Position numbers and translations under genes: made by a program. Shown one piece after another: positions 52,187 to 64,000 of a DNA stretch of 64,000 bases. The notes below the pieces were generated by a model. That model did no database searches, was not told where the DNA came from, and saw nothing but the letters and a program-made list of their open reading frames with translations. This stretch comes from Nectonema munidae (taxonomy: Eukaryota; Nematomorpha; Nectonematoida; Nectonematidae), in assembly GCA_030549495.1 (NCBI GenBank), contig JAUIRK010000567.1, forward strand, positions 1,146,932 through 1,210,931, written 5' to 3'. Numbering within the stretch: position 1 is the stretch's first letter; the number at the start of each line of letters is the position of its first letter.

Positions 52187-55100
52187 GTGGAATTAAACAC
52201 AGGCAGGCACAAACAGCGAGCACTTAGACACAGGCAGGCGCAAACAAGTAACACTCAAACGCAGGCAGTTACAAACAGAGAGCACTCAAATACAGGCAGT
52301 TACAAACAACGAGCACTAAATCAACAGGGAGCATCCAAACACAGTCAGACACAAACAACGAGGACAAGGGGAGAAGTGAGCACTTAAACACAGGCAGGCA
52401 CTCAAACACAGCGAGCACCCGACACAGGCAGGCCCAAACAGTGTGGACTTAACCACATGCAAGCACTTAAACAGATTTAGGCACAAAAAGGGAACACTTA
52501 AACACAGGCAAGTACGAACACAGGGCACTCAAACACACATAGGCAAAATAGGGAGCACTCCAACACAGGCAGGAACAAACAACGAGCACTCTATCAACAG
52601 GGAGCACCCAAATACAGGCAGGCACAAACAAGGAGCACTTAAACACAGGTAGGACTTAAACAATAGTCAAGCAGAAACTAGGAGCACTTAAACACAGGCC
52701 GGCACTCAAACAGGGAGAACCCAACACACGCAGGCATAAATAGGGTTGACTTAAACACAGGCAGGCACAAACAGGGAGCACTTAAATAGAGACAGGCACA
52801 AAAAGAGAGCACTTTAACACATGGAAACTCAAACAGGGAGCACTTAAACAGATTCAGCACAAATAGGGAACACTTTAACATAGGCAAGCACCAACAGAGG
52901 GCACTCAAACATAGGAAGCACATAAAGGCAAAAACAGGGAGCACTCAAACAAAGGCAGGAACAAACGACGAGCACTCAATCAACAGGGAGCACCCAAACA
53001 CGGTCAGACACAAACAAGGGGCACTTAAACACTGGTAGGCACTCAAATAGGAAGAACCCAACATACGCAAGCACAAACAAGGTGGAATTAAACACAGGAG
53101 GCACAAACAGCGAGCACTTAGACATAGGCAGGCGCAAACAGTTAACACTCAAACGCAGGAGGTTACAAACAGAGAGCACTCAAACAAAGGCATTAACTAA
53201 CATCGAGCACAAAATCAACAGGGAGCATCCAAACACCGTCAGACACAAGCAACGAGGGCAAAAGAGAAAAGGGAGCAATTAAACATAGGTAGGCATTCAA
53301 ACACAGCGAGCACCCGACACAGGCAGGCACAAACAGGGTGGACTTAACGACATGCAAGCATTTAAACAGATTTATACACAAAAAGGGAACACTTAAACAC
53401 AGGCAAGTACCAACAGAGGGCACTCAAACACACACAGGCAAAATAGGGAGCACTCAAACACAGGCAGGAACAAACAACGAGCACTCTATCAACAGGGAGC
53501 ACTCTATCAACAGGGAGCACTCAAACACAGGCAGCACAAACAAGGAGCACTTAAACACAGGTAGGACTCAAACAATAGTCAAGCAGAAACAAGGAGCACT
53601 TAAACACAAGCAGGCACTCAAACAGGGAGAACCCAACACACGCAGACACAAATAGGGTTGACTTAAACACATTCAGGCACAAACAGGGAGCACTTAAACA
53701 GAGACAGGCACAAAATGGGAGCACTTTATCACAGGCAGGAACAAACAACGAGAACTCTATCAACAGGGAGCACTCAAACACAGGTAGGACTTAAACAATA
53801 GTCAAGCAGAAACAAGGAGCACTTAGACACAGGCAGGCACTCAAACAGGGAGAACCCAACACACGCAGGCACAAATAGGGTTAACTTAAACACAGGCAGG
53901 CACAAACAAGGAGCACTTAAACAGAGACAGGCACAAAAAGGGACACTTTAACACAGGCAAACACCAACAGGGGGCATTCAAACACAAGCAGGCATAAACA
54001 GGAGGCACTCAAACATGGAGCACTATAACACAAGCAGACACAAACACGGAGCACTCAAACGCAGGCAGGTTCATACAAGGGCTCAAACAGGGAAAACCCA
54101 ACACACGCAGGTACAAACAGGGTGGACTTAAACACAGGCAGGCACAAACAGAGAGCACTTAAACAGATTCAGCCTCAAAAAGTGAGTACTTTAACATAAG
54201 CAAGCACCAACAAGGGGCATTCAAACACAGGAAGGCACAAGCAGGCAAAAACAAGAGGCACTCAAATATGGGGCACTATAACACAGGCAGACACAAATAA
54301 GGAGCACTCAAACACAGGCAGGTTCAAATAGGGAGCACTCAAACACAAGCAGGCACAAACAGGGAGCACTCAAACACAGGCAGGCATAAACAGAGAGCAA
54401 TCAAACACAGGCAGGCACAAACAGGGAGGATTTAAACACAGGCAGGCACAAACAGGCAAAACTTAAACACATGCAAGCACAAACAGGTAGCACTTAAACA
54501 GATTCAGGCAGAAAAAGGGAGCACTTTAAAACAGGTAAACACCTACATGGGCCAAACAAACACAGGAACGCACAAACAAGGAGGACACAAATACAGGCAG
54601 GCACATATATGGGGCACTCAAGCACGGTCAGACACAAACAGGGAGCACTCAAACAACAGGAGGCACTCAAACAGAGGCAGGCACAAACATGGGGCACTAT
54701 AACACAGGCAGTCACAAACAAGGAGCACACAAACACAGGAAGGTTCAAACAGGGAGCACTCAAATACAGACAGGCACAAACAGGGTTGACTTAAACACAG
54801 GCAGCCGCAGAAAAGGGAGCACTTTAACACAGGCAAGCACCAACAGGGGGCATTCAAAAACAATCAAGCATAAACAGGAGGCACTCAAACATGGGGCACT
54901 ATAACACAGGCAGACACAAACAAGGAGCACCCAAACACAGGCAGGCTCAAAAAAGGAGCACTCAAACACAGGCAGGCACTAACAGAGAGGACTTAAACAC
55001 AGGCTGGCACAAACAGGGAACACTTAAACACATGCAAGCTCAAACCTGGAGCACTTAAACAGATTCAGCCTCAAAAAGTGAGTACTTTAACATAAGTAAG

Positions 55101-56248
55101 CACCAACAAGGGGCATTCAAACACAGGAAGGCACAAGCAGGCAAAAACAAGAGGCACTCAAATATGGGGCACTATAACACAGGCAGACACAAATAAGGAG
55201 CACTCAAACACAGGCAGGTTCAAATAGGGAGCACTCAAACACAGGCAGGCACAAACAGGAAGCACTCAAACACAGGCAGACACAAACAGGGAGGATTTAA
55301 ACACAGGCAGGCACAAACAGGGAAAACTTAAACACATGAAAGCACAAAAATGTAGCACTTAAACAAATTCAGGCAGAAAAAGGGAGCACTTTAAAACAGG
55401 TAAACACCGTCAGGAGCCACTCAAACATAGGAACACACAAACAAGGACGACACAAACACAGGTAGGCACAAACAGAAGGCACTCAAACACAGGTAGGCAC
55501 AAATATGGGGCACTCAAGCACAGGCAGACAAAAACAGGGAGCAGTCAAACAACAGGAGGCACTCCAACAAAGGCAGGCACAAACATGGGGCACTATAACA
55601 CAGACAGACACAAACAAGGAGCACTCAAACACTGAAAGGCTCAAACAGGGAGCACTCAAACACAGACAGGCATAAATAGGGTTGACTTAAACACATGCAG
55701 GCGGAAAAGGGGAGCACTTTAACACAGGCAAGCACCAACAGAGGGCATTCAAAAACAAGAAGGCATAAACAGGAGGCACGCAAACATGGGGCACTATAAC
55801 ACAGGCAGACACAAACAAGGAGCATCCAAACACAGGCAGGCTCAAAAAGGGAGCACTCAAACACAGGCAGGCACTAAGAGGGAGGACTTAATCACAGGCT
55901 GGCGCAAAAAGGGAACAATTAAACACATGCAAGCTCAAACCCGGAGCACTTAAACAGATTTAGGCACAAAAAGGGAGCACTTTAACACAGGCAAGCACCA
56001 ACAGAGGGCACTCAAACACAGGAAGGCACAAACAGGAAGCACATACAGGCAAAAACAGGGAGCACTCAAACACAGTCAGGAACAAACGACGAGCACTCAA
56101 TCAACAGGAATCACCCAAACACGGTCAGGCACAAACAAGGAGCACTTAAACACAGATAGGACTTAAACAATAATCAGGCAGAAACAGGGAGCACAACACA
56201 GTCAGGCACTCAAATAGGGAGAACCCAACATACGCAATCACAAACAAG
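52187..56248. repeat. HOR unit 14, long type A1-A2-B-B' (4,062 bp)
   Basis: Counterpart of unit 9 in the second cycle. A2 landmark at 53082, B marker near 54603, B' from near 55065 with caccgtcaggagccactc near 55406. It shares gttcatacaaggg near 54070 with units 9 and 10 (offset 12,909 bp from unit 10) but not their cctataaaag change. Confidence 0.9.
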
Positions 56249-58755
56249 GTGGAATTAAACACAGGCAGGCACAAACAGCGAGCACTTAGACACAGGCAGG
56301 CGCAAACAAGTAACACTCAAACGCAGGCAGTTACAAACAGAGAGCACTCAAATACAGGCAGTTACAAACAACGAGCACTAAATCAACAGGGAGCATCCAA
56401 ACACAGTCAGACACAAACAACGAGGACAAGGAGAGAAGTGAGCACTTAAACACAGGCAGGCACTCAAACACAGCGAGCACCCGACACAGGCAGGCCCAAA
56501 CAGTGTGGACTTAACCACATGCAAGCACTTAAACAGATTTAGGCACAAAAAGGGAACACTTAATCACAGGCAAGTACGAACACAGGGCACTCAAACACAC
56601 ATAGGCAAAATAGGGAGCACTCCAACACAGGCAGGAACAAACAACGAGCACTCTATCAACAGGGAGCACCCAAACACAGGCAGGCACAAACAAGGAGCAC
56701 TTAAACACAGGTAGGACTCAAACAATAGTCAAGCAGAAACAAGGAGCACTTAAACACAAGCAGGCACTCAAACAGGGAGAACCCAACACACGCAGGCACA
56801 AATAGGGTTGACTTAAACACATTCAGGCACAAACAGGGAGCACTTAAACAGAGACAGGCACAAAATGGGAGCACTTTATCACAGGCAGGAACAAACAACG
56901 AGAACTCTATCAACAGGGAGCACTCAAACACAGGTAGGACTTAAACAATAGTCAAGCAGAAACAAGGAGCACTTAAACACAGGCAGGCACTCAAACAGGG
57001 AGAACCCAACACACGCAGGCACAAATAGGGTTAACTTAAACACAGGCAGGCACAAACAGGGAGCACTTAAACAGAGACAGGCACAAAAAGGACACTTTAA
57101 CACAGGCAAACACCAACAGGGGGCATTCAAACACAAGCAGGCATAAACAGGAGGCACTCAAACATGGAGCACTATAACACGAACAGACACAAACACGGAG
57201 CACTCAAACGCAGGCAGGTTCAAACAAGGGCTCAAACAGGGAAAACCCAACACACGCAGGTACAAACAGGGTGGACTTAAACACAGGCAGGTACAAACAG
57301 GGAGCACTTAAACAGATTCAGCCTCAAAAAGTGAGTACTTTAACATAAGCAAGCACCAACAAGGGGCATTCAAACACAGGAAGGCACAAGTAGGCAAAAA
57401 CAAGAGGCACTCAAATATGGGGCACTATAACACAGGCAGGCACAAATAAGGAGCACTCAAACACAGGCAGGTTCAAATAGGGAGCACTCAAACACAGGCA
57501 GGCACAAACAGGGAGCACTCAAACACAGGCAGACACAAGCAGGGAGGATTTAAACACAGGCAGGCACAAACAGGGAAAACTTAAACACATGCAAGCACAA
57601 AAAGGTAGCACTTAAACAAATTCAGGCAGAAAAAAGGGAGCACTTTAAAACAGGTAAACACCGTCAGGGGCCACTCAAACATAGGAACACACAAACAAGG
57701 AGGACACAAACACAAGTAGGCACAAACAGAAGGCACTCAAACACAGGTAGGCACAAATATAGGGCACTCAAGCACAGGCAGACAAAAACAGGGAGCACTC
57801 AAACAACAGGAGGCACTCAAACAGAGGCAGGCACAAACATGGGGCACTATAACACAGACAGACACAAACAAGGAGCACTCAAACACTGAAAGGCTCAAAG
57901 AGGGAGCACTCAAACACAGACAGGCACAAATAGGGTTGACTTAAACACATGCAGGCGGAAAAGGGGAGCACTTTAACAGAGACAGGCACAAAATGGGAGC
58001 ACTTTATCACAGGCAGGAACAAACAACGAGAACTCTATCAACAGGGAGCACTCAAACACAGGTAGGACTTAAACAATAGTCAAGCAGAAACAAGGAGCAC
58101 TTAAACACAGGCAGGCACTCAAACAGGGAGAACCCAACACACGCAGGCACAAATAGGGTTAACTTAAACACAGGCAGGCACAAACAGGGAGCACTTAAAC
58201 AGAGACAGGCACAAAAAGGGACACTTTAACACAGGCAAACACGAACAGAGGGCATTCAAAAACAAGCAGGCATAAACAGGAAGCACTCAAACATGGGGCA
58301 CTATAACACAGGCAGACACAAACAAGGAGCATCCAAACACAGGCAGGCTCAAAAAGGGAGCACTCAAACACAGGCAGGCACTAACAGGGAGGACTTAATC
58401 ACAGGCTGGCGCAAAAAGGGAACAATTAAACACATGCAAGCTCAAACCCGGAGCACTTAAACAGATTTAGGCACAAAAAGGGAGCACTTTAACACAGGCA
58501 AGCACCAACAGAGGGCACTCAAACACAGGAAGGCACAAACAGGAAGCACATACAGGCAAAAACAGGGAGCACTCAAACACAGTCAGGAACAAACGACGAG
58601 CACTCAATCAACAGGAATCACCCAAACACGGTCAGGCACAAACAAGGAGCCCTTAAACACAGGTAGGACTTAAACAATAATCCGCCAGAAAAAGGGAGCA
58701 CAACACAGTCAGGCACTCAAATAGGGAGAACCCAACATACGCAAGCACAAACAAG
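56249..58755. repeat. HOR unit 15, short type (2,507 bp)
   Basis: Counterpart of unit 11, displaced by 12,909 bp over its whole length and of the same length. Hybrid junction near 57966; aatccgccag near 58679. Start of the third 12.9-kb cycle. Confidence 0.9.
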
Positions 58756-61700
58756 GTGGAATTAAACACAGGCAGGCACAAACAGCGAGCACTTAGACAC
58801 AGGCAGGCGCAAAAAAGTAACACTCAAACGCAGGCAGTTACAAACAGAGAGCACTCAAATACAGGCAGTTACAAACAACGAGCACTAAATCAACAGGGAG
58901 CATCCAAACACAGTCAGACACAAACAACGAGGACAAGGAGAGAAGTAAGCACTTAAACACAGGCAGGCACTCAAACACAGCGAGCACCCGACACAGGCAG
59001 GCCAAAACAGTGTGGACTTAACCACATGCAAGCACTTAAACAGATTTAGGCACAAAAAGGGAACACTTAAACACAGGCAAGTACGAACACAGGGCACTCA
59101 AACACACATAGGCAAAATATGGAGCACTCCAACACAGGCAGGAACAAACAACGAGCACTCTATCAACAGGGAGCACCCAAATAGAGGCAGGCACAAACAG
59201 GGAGCACTTAAACACAGGTAGGACTTAAACAATAGTCAAGCAGAAACTAGGAGCACTTAAACACAGGCCGGCACTCAAACAGGGAGAACCCAACACACGC
59301 AGGCATAAATAGGGTTGACTTAAACACAGGCAGGCACAAACAGGGAGCACTTAAATAGAGACAGGCACAAAAAGAGAGCACTTTAACACATGGAAACTCA
59401 AACAGGGAGCACTTAAACAGATTCAGCACAAATAGGGAACACTTTAACATAGGCAAGCACCAACAGAGGGCACTCAAACACAGGAAGCACATAAAGGCAA
59501 AAACAGGGAGCACTCAAACAAAGGCAGGAACAAACGACGAGCACTCAATCAACAAGGAGCACCCAAACACGGTCAGACACAAACAAGGGGCACTTAAACA
59601 CTGGTAGGCACTCAAATAGGAAGAACCCAACATACGCAAGCACAAACAAGGTGGAATTAAACACAGGCAGGCACAAACAGCGAGCACTTAGACATAGGCA
59701 GGCGCAAACAGGTAACACTCAAACGCAGGCAGTTACAAACAGAGAGCACTCAAACAAAGGCATTAACTAACATCGAGCACAAAATCAACAGGGAGCATCC
59801 AAACACCGTCAGACACAAACAACGAGGACAAGGAGAGAAGTGAGCACTTAAACACAGGCAGGCATTCAAACACAGCGAGCACCCGACACAGGCAGGCACA
59901 AACAGGGTGGACTTAACGACATGCAAGCATTTAAACAGATTTATACACAAAAAGGGAACACTTAAACACAGGCAAGTACCAACAGAGGGCACTCAAACAC
60001 ACACAGGCAAAATAGGGAGCACTCAAACACAGGCAGGAACAAACAACGAGCACTCTATCAACAGGGAGCACTCTATCAACAGGGAGCACTCAAACACAGG
60101 CAGCACAAACAAGGAGCACTTAAACACAGCTAGGACTCAAACAATAGTCAAGCAGAAACAAGGAGCACTTAAACACAAGCAGGCACTCAAACAGGGAGAA
60201 CCCAACACACGCAGACACAAATAGGGTTGACTTAAACACATTCAGGCACAAACAGGGAGCACTTAAACAGAGACAGGCACAAAATGGGAGCACTTTATCA
60301 CAGGCAGGAACAAACAACGAGAACTCTATCAACAGGGAGCACTCAAACACAGGTAGGACTTAAACAATAGTCAAGCAGAAACAAGGAGCACTTAGACACA
60401 GGCAGGCACTCAAACAGGGAGAACCCAACACACGCAGGCACAAATAGGGTTAACTTAAACACAGGCAGGCACAAACAGGGAGCACTTAAACAGAGACAGG
60501 CACAAAAAGGGACACTTTAACACAGGCAAACACCAACAGGGGGCATTCAAACACAAGCAGGCATAAACAGGAGGCACTCAAACATGGGGCACTATAACAC
60601 AAGCAGACACAAACACGGAGCACTCAAACGCAGGCAGGTTCAAACAAGGGCTCAAACAGGGAAAACCAAACACACGCAGGTACAAACAGGGTGGACTTAA
60701 ACACAGGCAGGCACAAACAGGGAGCACTTAAACAGATTCAGCCTCAAAAAGTGAGTACTTTAACATAAGTAAGCACCAACAAGGGGCATTCAAACACAGG
60801 AAGGCACAAGCAGGCAAAAACAAGAGGCACTCAAATATGGGGCACTATAACACAGGCAGACACAAATAAGGAGCACTCAAACACAGGCAGGTTCAAATAG
60901 GGAGCACTCAAACACAGGCAGGCACAAACAGGGAGCACTCAAACACAGGCAGACACAAACAGGGAGGATTTAAACACAGGCAGGCACAAACAGGGAAAAC
61001 TTAAACACATGCAAGCACAAAAATGTAGCACTTAAACAAATTCAGGCAGAAAAAGGGAGCACTTTAAAACAGGTAAACACCGTCAGGGGCCACTCAAACA
61101 TAGGAACACACAAACAAGGACGACACAAACACAGGTAGGCACAAACAGAAGGCACTCAAACACAGGTAGGCACAAATATGGGGCACTCAAGCACAGGCAG
61201 ACAAAAACAGGGAGCAGTCAAACAACAGGAGGCACTCAAACAGAGGCAGGCACAAACATGGGGCACTATAACACAGACAGACACAAACAAGGAGCACTCA
61301 AACACTGAAAGGCTCAAACAGGGAGCACTCAAACACAGACAGGCATAAATAGGGTTGACTTAAACACATGCAGGCGGAAAAGGGGAGCACTTTAACACAG
61401 GCAAGCACCAACAGAGGGCATTCAAAAACAAGAAGGCATAAACAGGAGGCACGCAAACATGGGGCACTATAACACAGGCAGACACAAACAAGGAGCATCC
61501 AAACACAGGCAGGCTCAAAAAGGGGAGCACTCAAACACAGGCAGGCACTAAGAGGGAGGACTTAATCACAGGCTGGCGCAAAAAGGGAACAATTAAACAC
61601 ATGCAAGCTCAAACCCGGAGCACTTAAACAGATTTAGGCACAAAAAGGGAGCACTTTAACACAGGCAAGCACCAACAGAGGGCACTCAAACACAGGAAGG

Positions 61701-61922
61701 CACAAACAGGAAGCACATACAGGCAAAAACAGGGAGCACTCAAACACAGTCAGGAACAAACGACGAGCACTCAATCAACAGGAATCACCCAAACACGGTC
61801 AGGCACAAACAAGGAGCACTTAAACACAGATAGGACTTAAACAATAATCAGGTAGAAACAGGGAGCACAACACAGTCAGGCACTCAAATAGGGAGAACCC
61901 AACATACGCAATCACAAACAAG
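58756..61922. repeat. HOR unit 16, type A1-A2-B' (3,167 bp)
   Basis: Same length as a standard unit, but the B slot is filled by B': ataagtaagcacc near 60766 and caccgtcaggggccactc near 61078. The A half matches unit 12 (same converted A2 patch near 59819). So the third cycle departs from the second at this point, by exchange of one B-type module for the other. Confidence 0.87.
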
Positions 61923-64000
61923 GTGGAATTAAACACAGGCAGGCACAAACAGCGAGCACTTAGACACAGGCAGGCGCAAACAAGTAACACTCAAACGCAG
62001 GCAGTTACAAACAGAGAGCACTCAAATACAGGCAGTTACAAACAACGAGCACTAAATCAACAGGGAGCATCCAAACACAGTCAGACACAAACAACGAGGA
62101 CAAGGAGAGAAGTGAGCACTTAAACACAGGCAGGCACTCAAACACAGCGAGCACCCGACACAGGCAGGCCCAAACAGTGTGGACTTAACCACATGCAAGC
62201 ACTTAAACAGATTTAGGCACAAAAAGGGAACACTTAAACACAGGCAAGTACGAACACAGGGCACTCAAACACACATAGGCAAAATAAAGGGCACTCCAAC
62301 ACAGGCAGGAACAAACAACGAGCACTCTATCAACAGGGAGCACCCAAACACAGGCAGGCACAAACAAGGAGCACTTAAACACAGGTAGGACTTAAACAAT
62401 AGTCAATCAGAAACTAGGAGCACTTAAACACAGGCCGGCACTCAAACAGGGAGAACCCAACACACGCAGGCATAAATAGGGTTGACTTAAACACAGGCAG
62501 GCACAAACAGGGAGCACTTAAATAGAGACAGGCACAAAAAGAGAGCACTTTAACACATGGAAGCTCAAACAGGGAGCACTTAAACAGATTCAGCACAAAT
62601 AGGGAACACTTTAACATAGGCAAGCACCAACAGAGGGCACTCAAACACAGGAAGCACATAAAGGCAAAAACAGGGAGCACTCAAACAAAGGCAGGAACAA
62701 ACGACGAGCACTCAATCAACAGGGAGCACCCAAACACGGTCAAACACAAACAAGGGGCACTTAAACACTGGTAGGCACTCAAATAGGAAGAACCCAATAT
62801 ACGCAAGCACAAACAAGGTGGAATTAAACACAGGCAGGCACAAACAGCGAGCACTTAGACATAGGCAGGCGCAAACAGGTAACACTCAAACGCAGGCAGT
62901 TACTAACAGAGAGCACTCAAACACAGGCATTAACAAACATCGAGCACAAAATCAACAGGGAGCATCCAAACACCGTCAGACACAAGCAACGAGGGCAAAA
63001 GAGAAAAGGGAGCAATTAAACATAGGTAGGCATTCAAACACAACGAGCACCCGACACAGGCAGGCACAAAGAGGGTGGACTTAACGACATGCAAGCACTT
63101 AAACAGATTTATACACAAAAAGGGAACACTTAAACACAGGCAAGTACCAACAGAGGGCACTCAAACACACACAGGCAAAATAGGGAGCACTTAAACACAG
63201 GCAGGAACAAACAACGAGCACTCTATCAACAGGGAGCAGTCAAACACAGGCAGCACAAACAAGGAGCACTTAAACACAGGTAGGACTCAAACAATAGTCA
63301 AGCAGAAACAAGGAGCACTTAAACACAAGCAGGCACTCAAACAGGGAGAACCCAACACACGCAGGCACAAATAGGGTTGACTTAAACACATTCAGGCACA
63401 AACAGGGAGCACTTAAACAGAGACAGGCACACAATGGGAGCACTTTATCACAGGCAGGAACAAACAACGAGAACTCTATCAACAGGGAGCACTCAAACAC
63501 AGGTAGGACTTAAACAATAGTCAAGCAGAAACAAGGAGCACTTAAACACAGGCAGGCACTCAAACAGGGAGAACCCAACACACGCAGGCACAAATAGGGT
63601 TAACTTAAACACAGGCAGGCACAAACAGGGAGCACTTAAACAGAGACAGGCACAAAAAGGGACACTTTAACACAGGCAAACACCAACAGGGGGCATTCAA
63701 ACACAAGCAGGCATAAACAGGAGGCACTCAAACATGGGGCACTATAACACAAGCAGACACAAACACGGAGCACTCAAACGCAGGCAGGTTCAAACAAGGG
63801 CTCAAACAGGGAAAACCCAACACACGCAGGTACAAACAGGGTGGACTTAAACACAGGCAGGCACAAACAGGGAGCACTTAAACAGATTCAGCCTCAAAAA
63901 GTGAGTACTTTAACATAAGCAAGCACCAACAAGGGGCATTCAAACACAGGAAGGCACAAGCAGGCCAAAACAAGAGGCACTCAAATATGGGGCCCTATAA
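61923..64000. repeat. HOR unit 17, partial at window edge
   Basis: A1 at 61923, A2 at 62818 with a single 18-nt half-monomer, then the start of a B-type module (ataagcaagcacc near 63915). The window ends before the B or B' marker. A small change, aaaataaagggcactcc near 62280, is not seen in other units. Confidence 0.88.

Larger units (their letters stand above)
43340..56248. repeat. 12.9-kb super-unit, cycle 2 (12,909 bp)
   Basis: Units short, standard, standard, long (2,507 + 3,169 + 3,171 + 4,062 bp). Many landmarks of this cycle recur 12,908-12,909 bp to the right in the partial third cycle, for example 43792 and 56701, 44015 and 56924, 45847 and 58756, 47212 and 60120. Confidence 0.8.
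8498..64000. repeat. Satellite array, right arm (continues past the window)
   Basis: Unbroken monomers of the same family and orientation as the left arm, about 55.5 kb or roughly 1,790 monomer lengths. The first 3 kb is more diverged; from 11410 the array is made of long, closely similar higher-order units. It contains no non-satellite insertion. The array runs off the right edge mid-unit, so its true size is unknown. Confidence 0.97.
56249..64000. repeat. 12.9-kb super-unit, cycle 3, partial
   Basis: Short unit, then a 3,167-bp unit with B' in place of B, then the beginning of a further unit. The first 4.5 kb keep exact register with cycle 2. The right part lies outside the window. Confidence 0.72.

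Noticed and set aside
8498-64000. Centromere identity based on a CENP-B box
   Set aside because: I see no TTCG...CGGG-type motif in the consensus monomer. The CCCGG variants in a few A1 modules lack the rest of the box. A centromeric role is possible but not shown.
1-64000. Telomeric or G-quadruplex repeat
   Set aside because: G runs are mostly three bases long and occur once per 31 bp; no TTAGGG-like or four-run G-tract motif is seen.

Overview
The window is almost entirely one satellite DNA array. About 62.8 of 64 kb is made of tandem copies of a roughly 31-bp monomer, always in the same orientation. A single AT-rich block of about 1.2 kb (7291-8497) interrupts it. I see no convincing protein-coding gene, rRNA, tRNA, CRISPR array or recognisable mobile element. 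The size of the array, its organisation into higher-order repeats (HORs) and the AT-rich non-repeat DNA point to a eukaryotic chromosome, probably heterochromatic (pericentromeric, subtelomeric or a similar satellite block). The sequence does not let me name the organism.

Monomer. The commonest form is an 18-nt half (GCACTCAAACACAGGCAG) followed by a 13-nt half (GCACAAACAGGGA). The halves resemble each other, so the monomer looks like an old dimer of a shorter motif. The + strand of this consensus has 13 A, 9 C, 8 G and only 1 T. Variant monomers (acttaaacagattcagg..., actttaacacaggcaagc..., a 46-bp form around catggggcactataacac, a form with aggacttaaacaatag) occur in a fixed order, which defines the higher levels.

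Layout. (1) 1-7290: diverged array, including a 2.15-kb tandem duplication (2831-4980 and 4981-7129). (2) 7291-8497: AT-rich non-satellite block with several small perfect hairpins and one doubtful 100-codon reading frame. (3) 8498-11409: array resumes, still rather diverged at first, with a perfect 4 x 31-bp run at 9886-10009. (4) 11410-64000: homogenised HOR array, with 17 unit starts marked by one landmark (gtggaattaaacacaggc followed by acttagacacagg). Unit lengths fall in three classes: about 2.51 kb, 3.15-3.20 kb and 4.06 kb. They are combinations of modules I call A1, A2 (a paralogue of A1 about 895 bp downstream), B and B'.

Above the HOR there is a third level. The order short, standard, standard, long repeats with a period of 12,908-12,909 bp (27283-40190, 43340-56248, then a partial third cycle from 56249). 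One extra 3,149-bp unit (40191-43339) lies between the first two cycles. Variants shared at exact offsets (3,149, 12,909 and 15,223 bp) record successive unequal exchanges.

Because 31 is not a multiple of 3, any reading frame through the array cycles through all three phases every 93 bp. The many 60-150-codon frames on both strands are by-products of this, and I do not annotate them as genes. All offsets and counts come from reading landmark positions by eye; no alignment was run.
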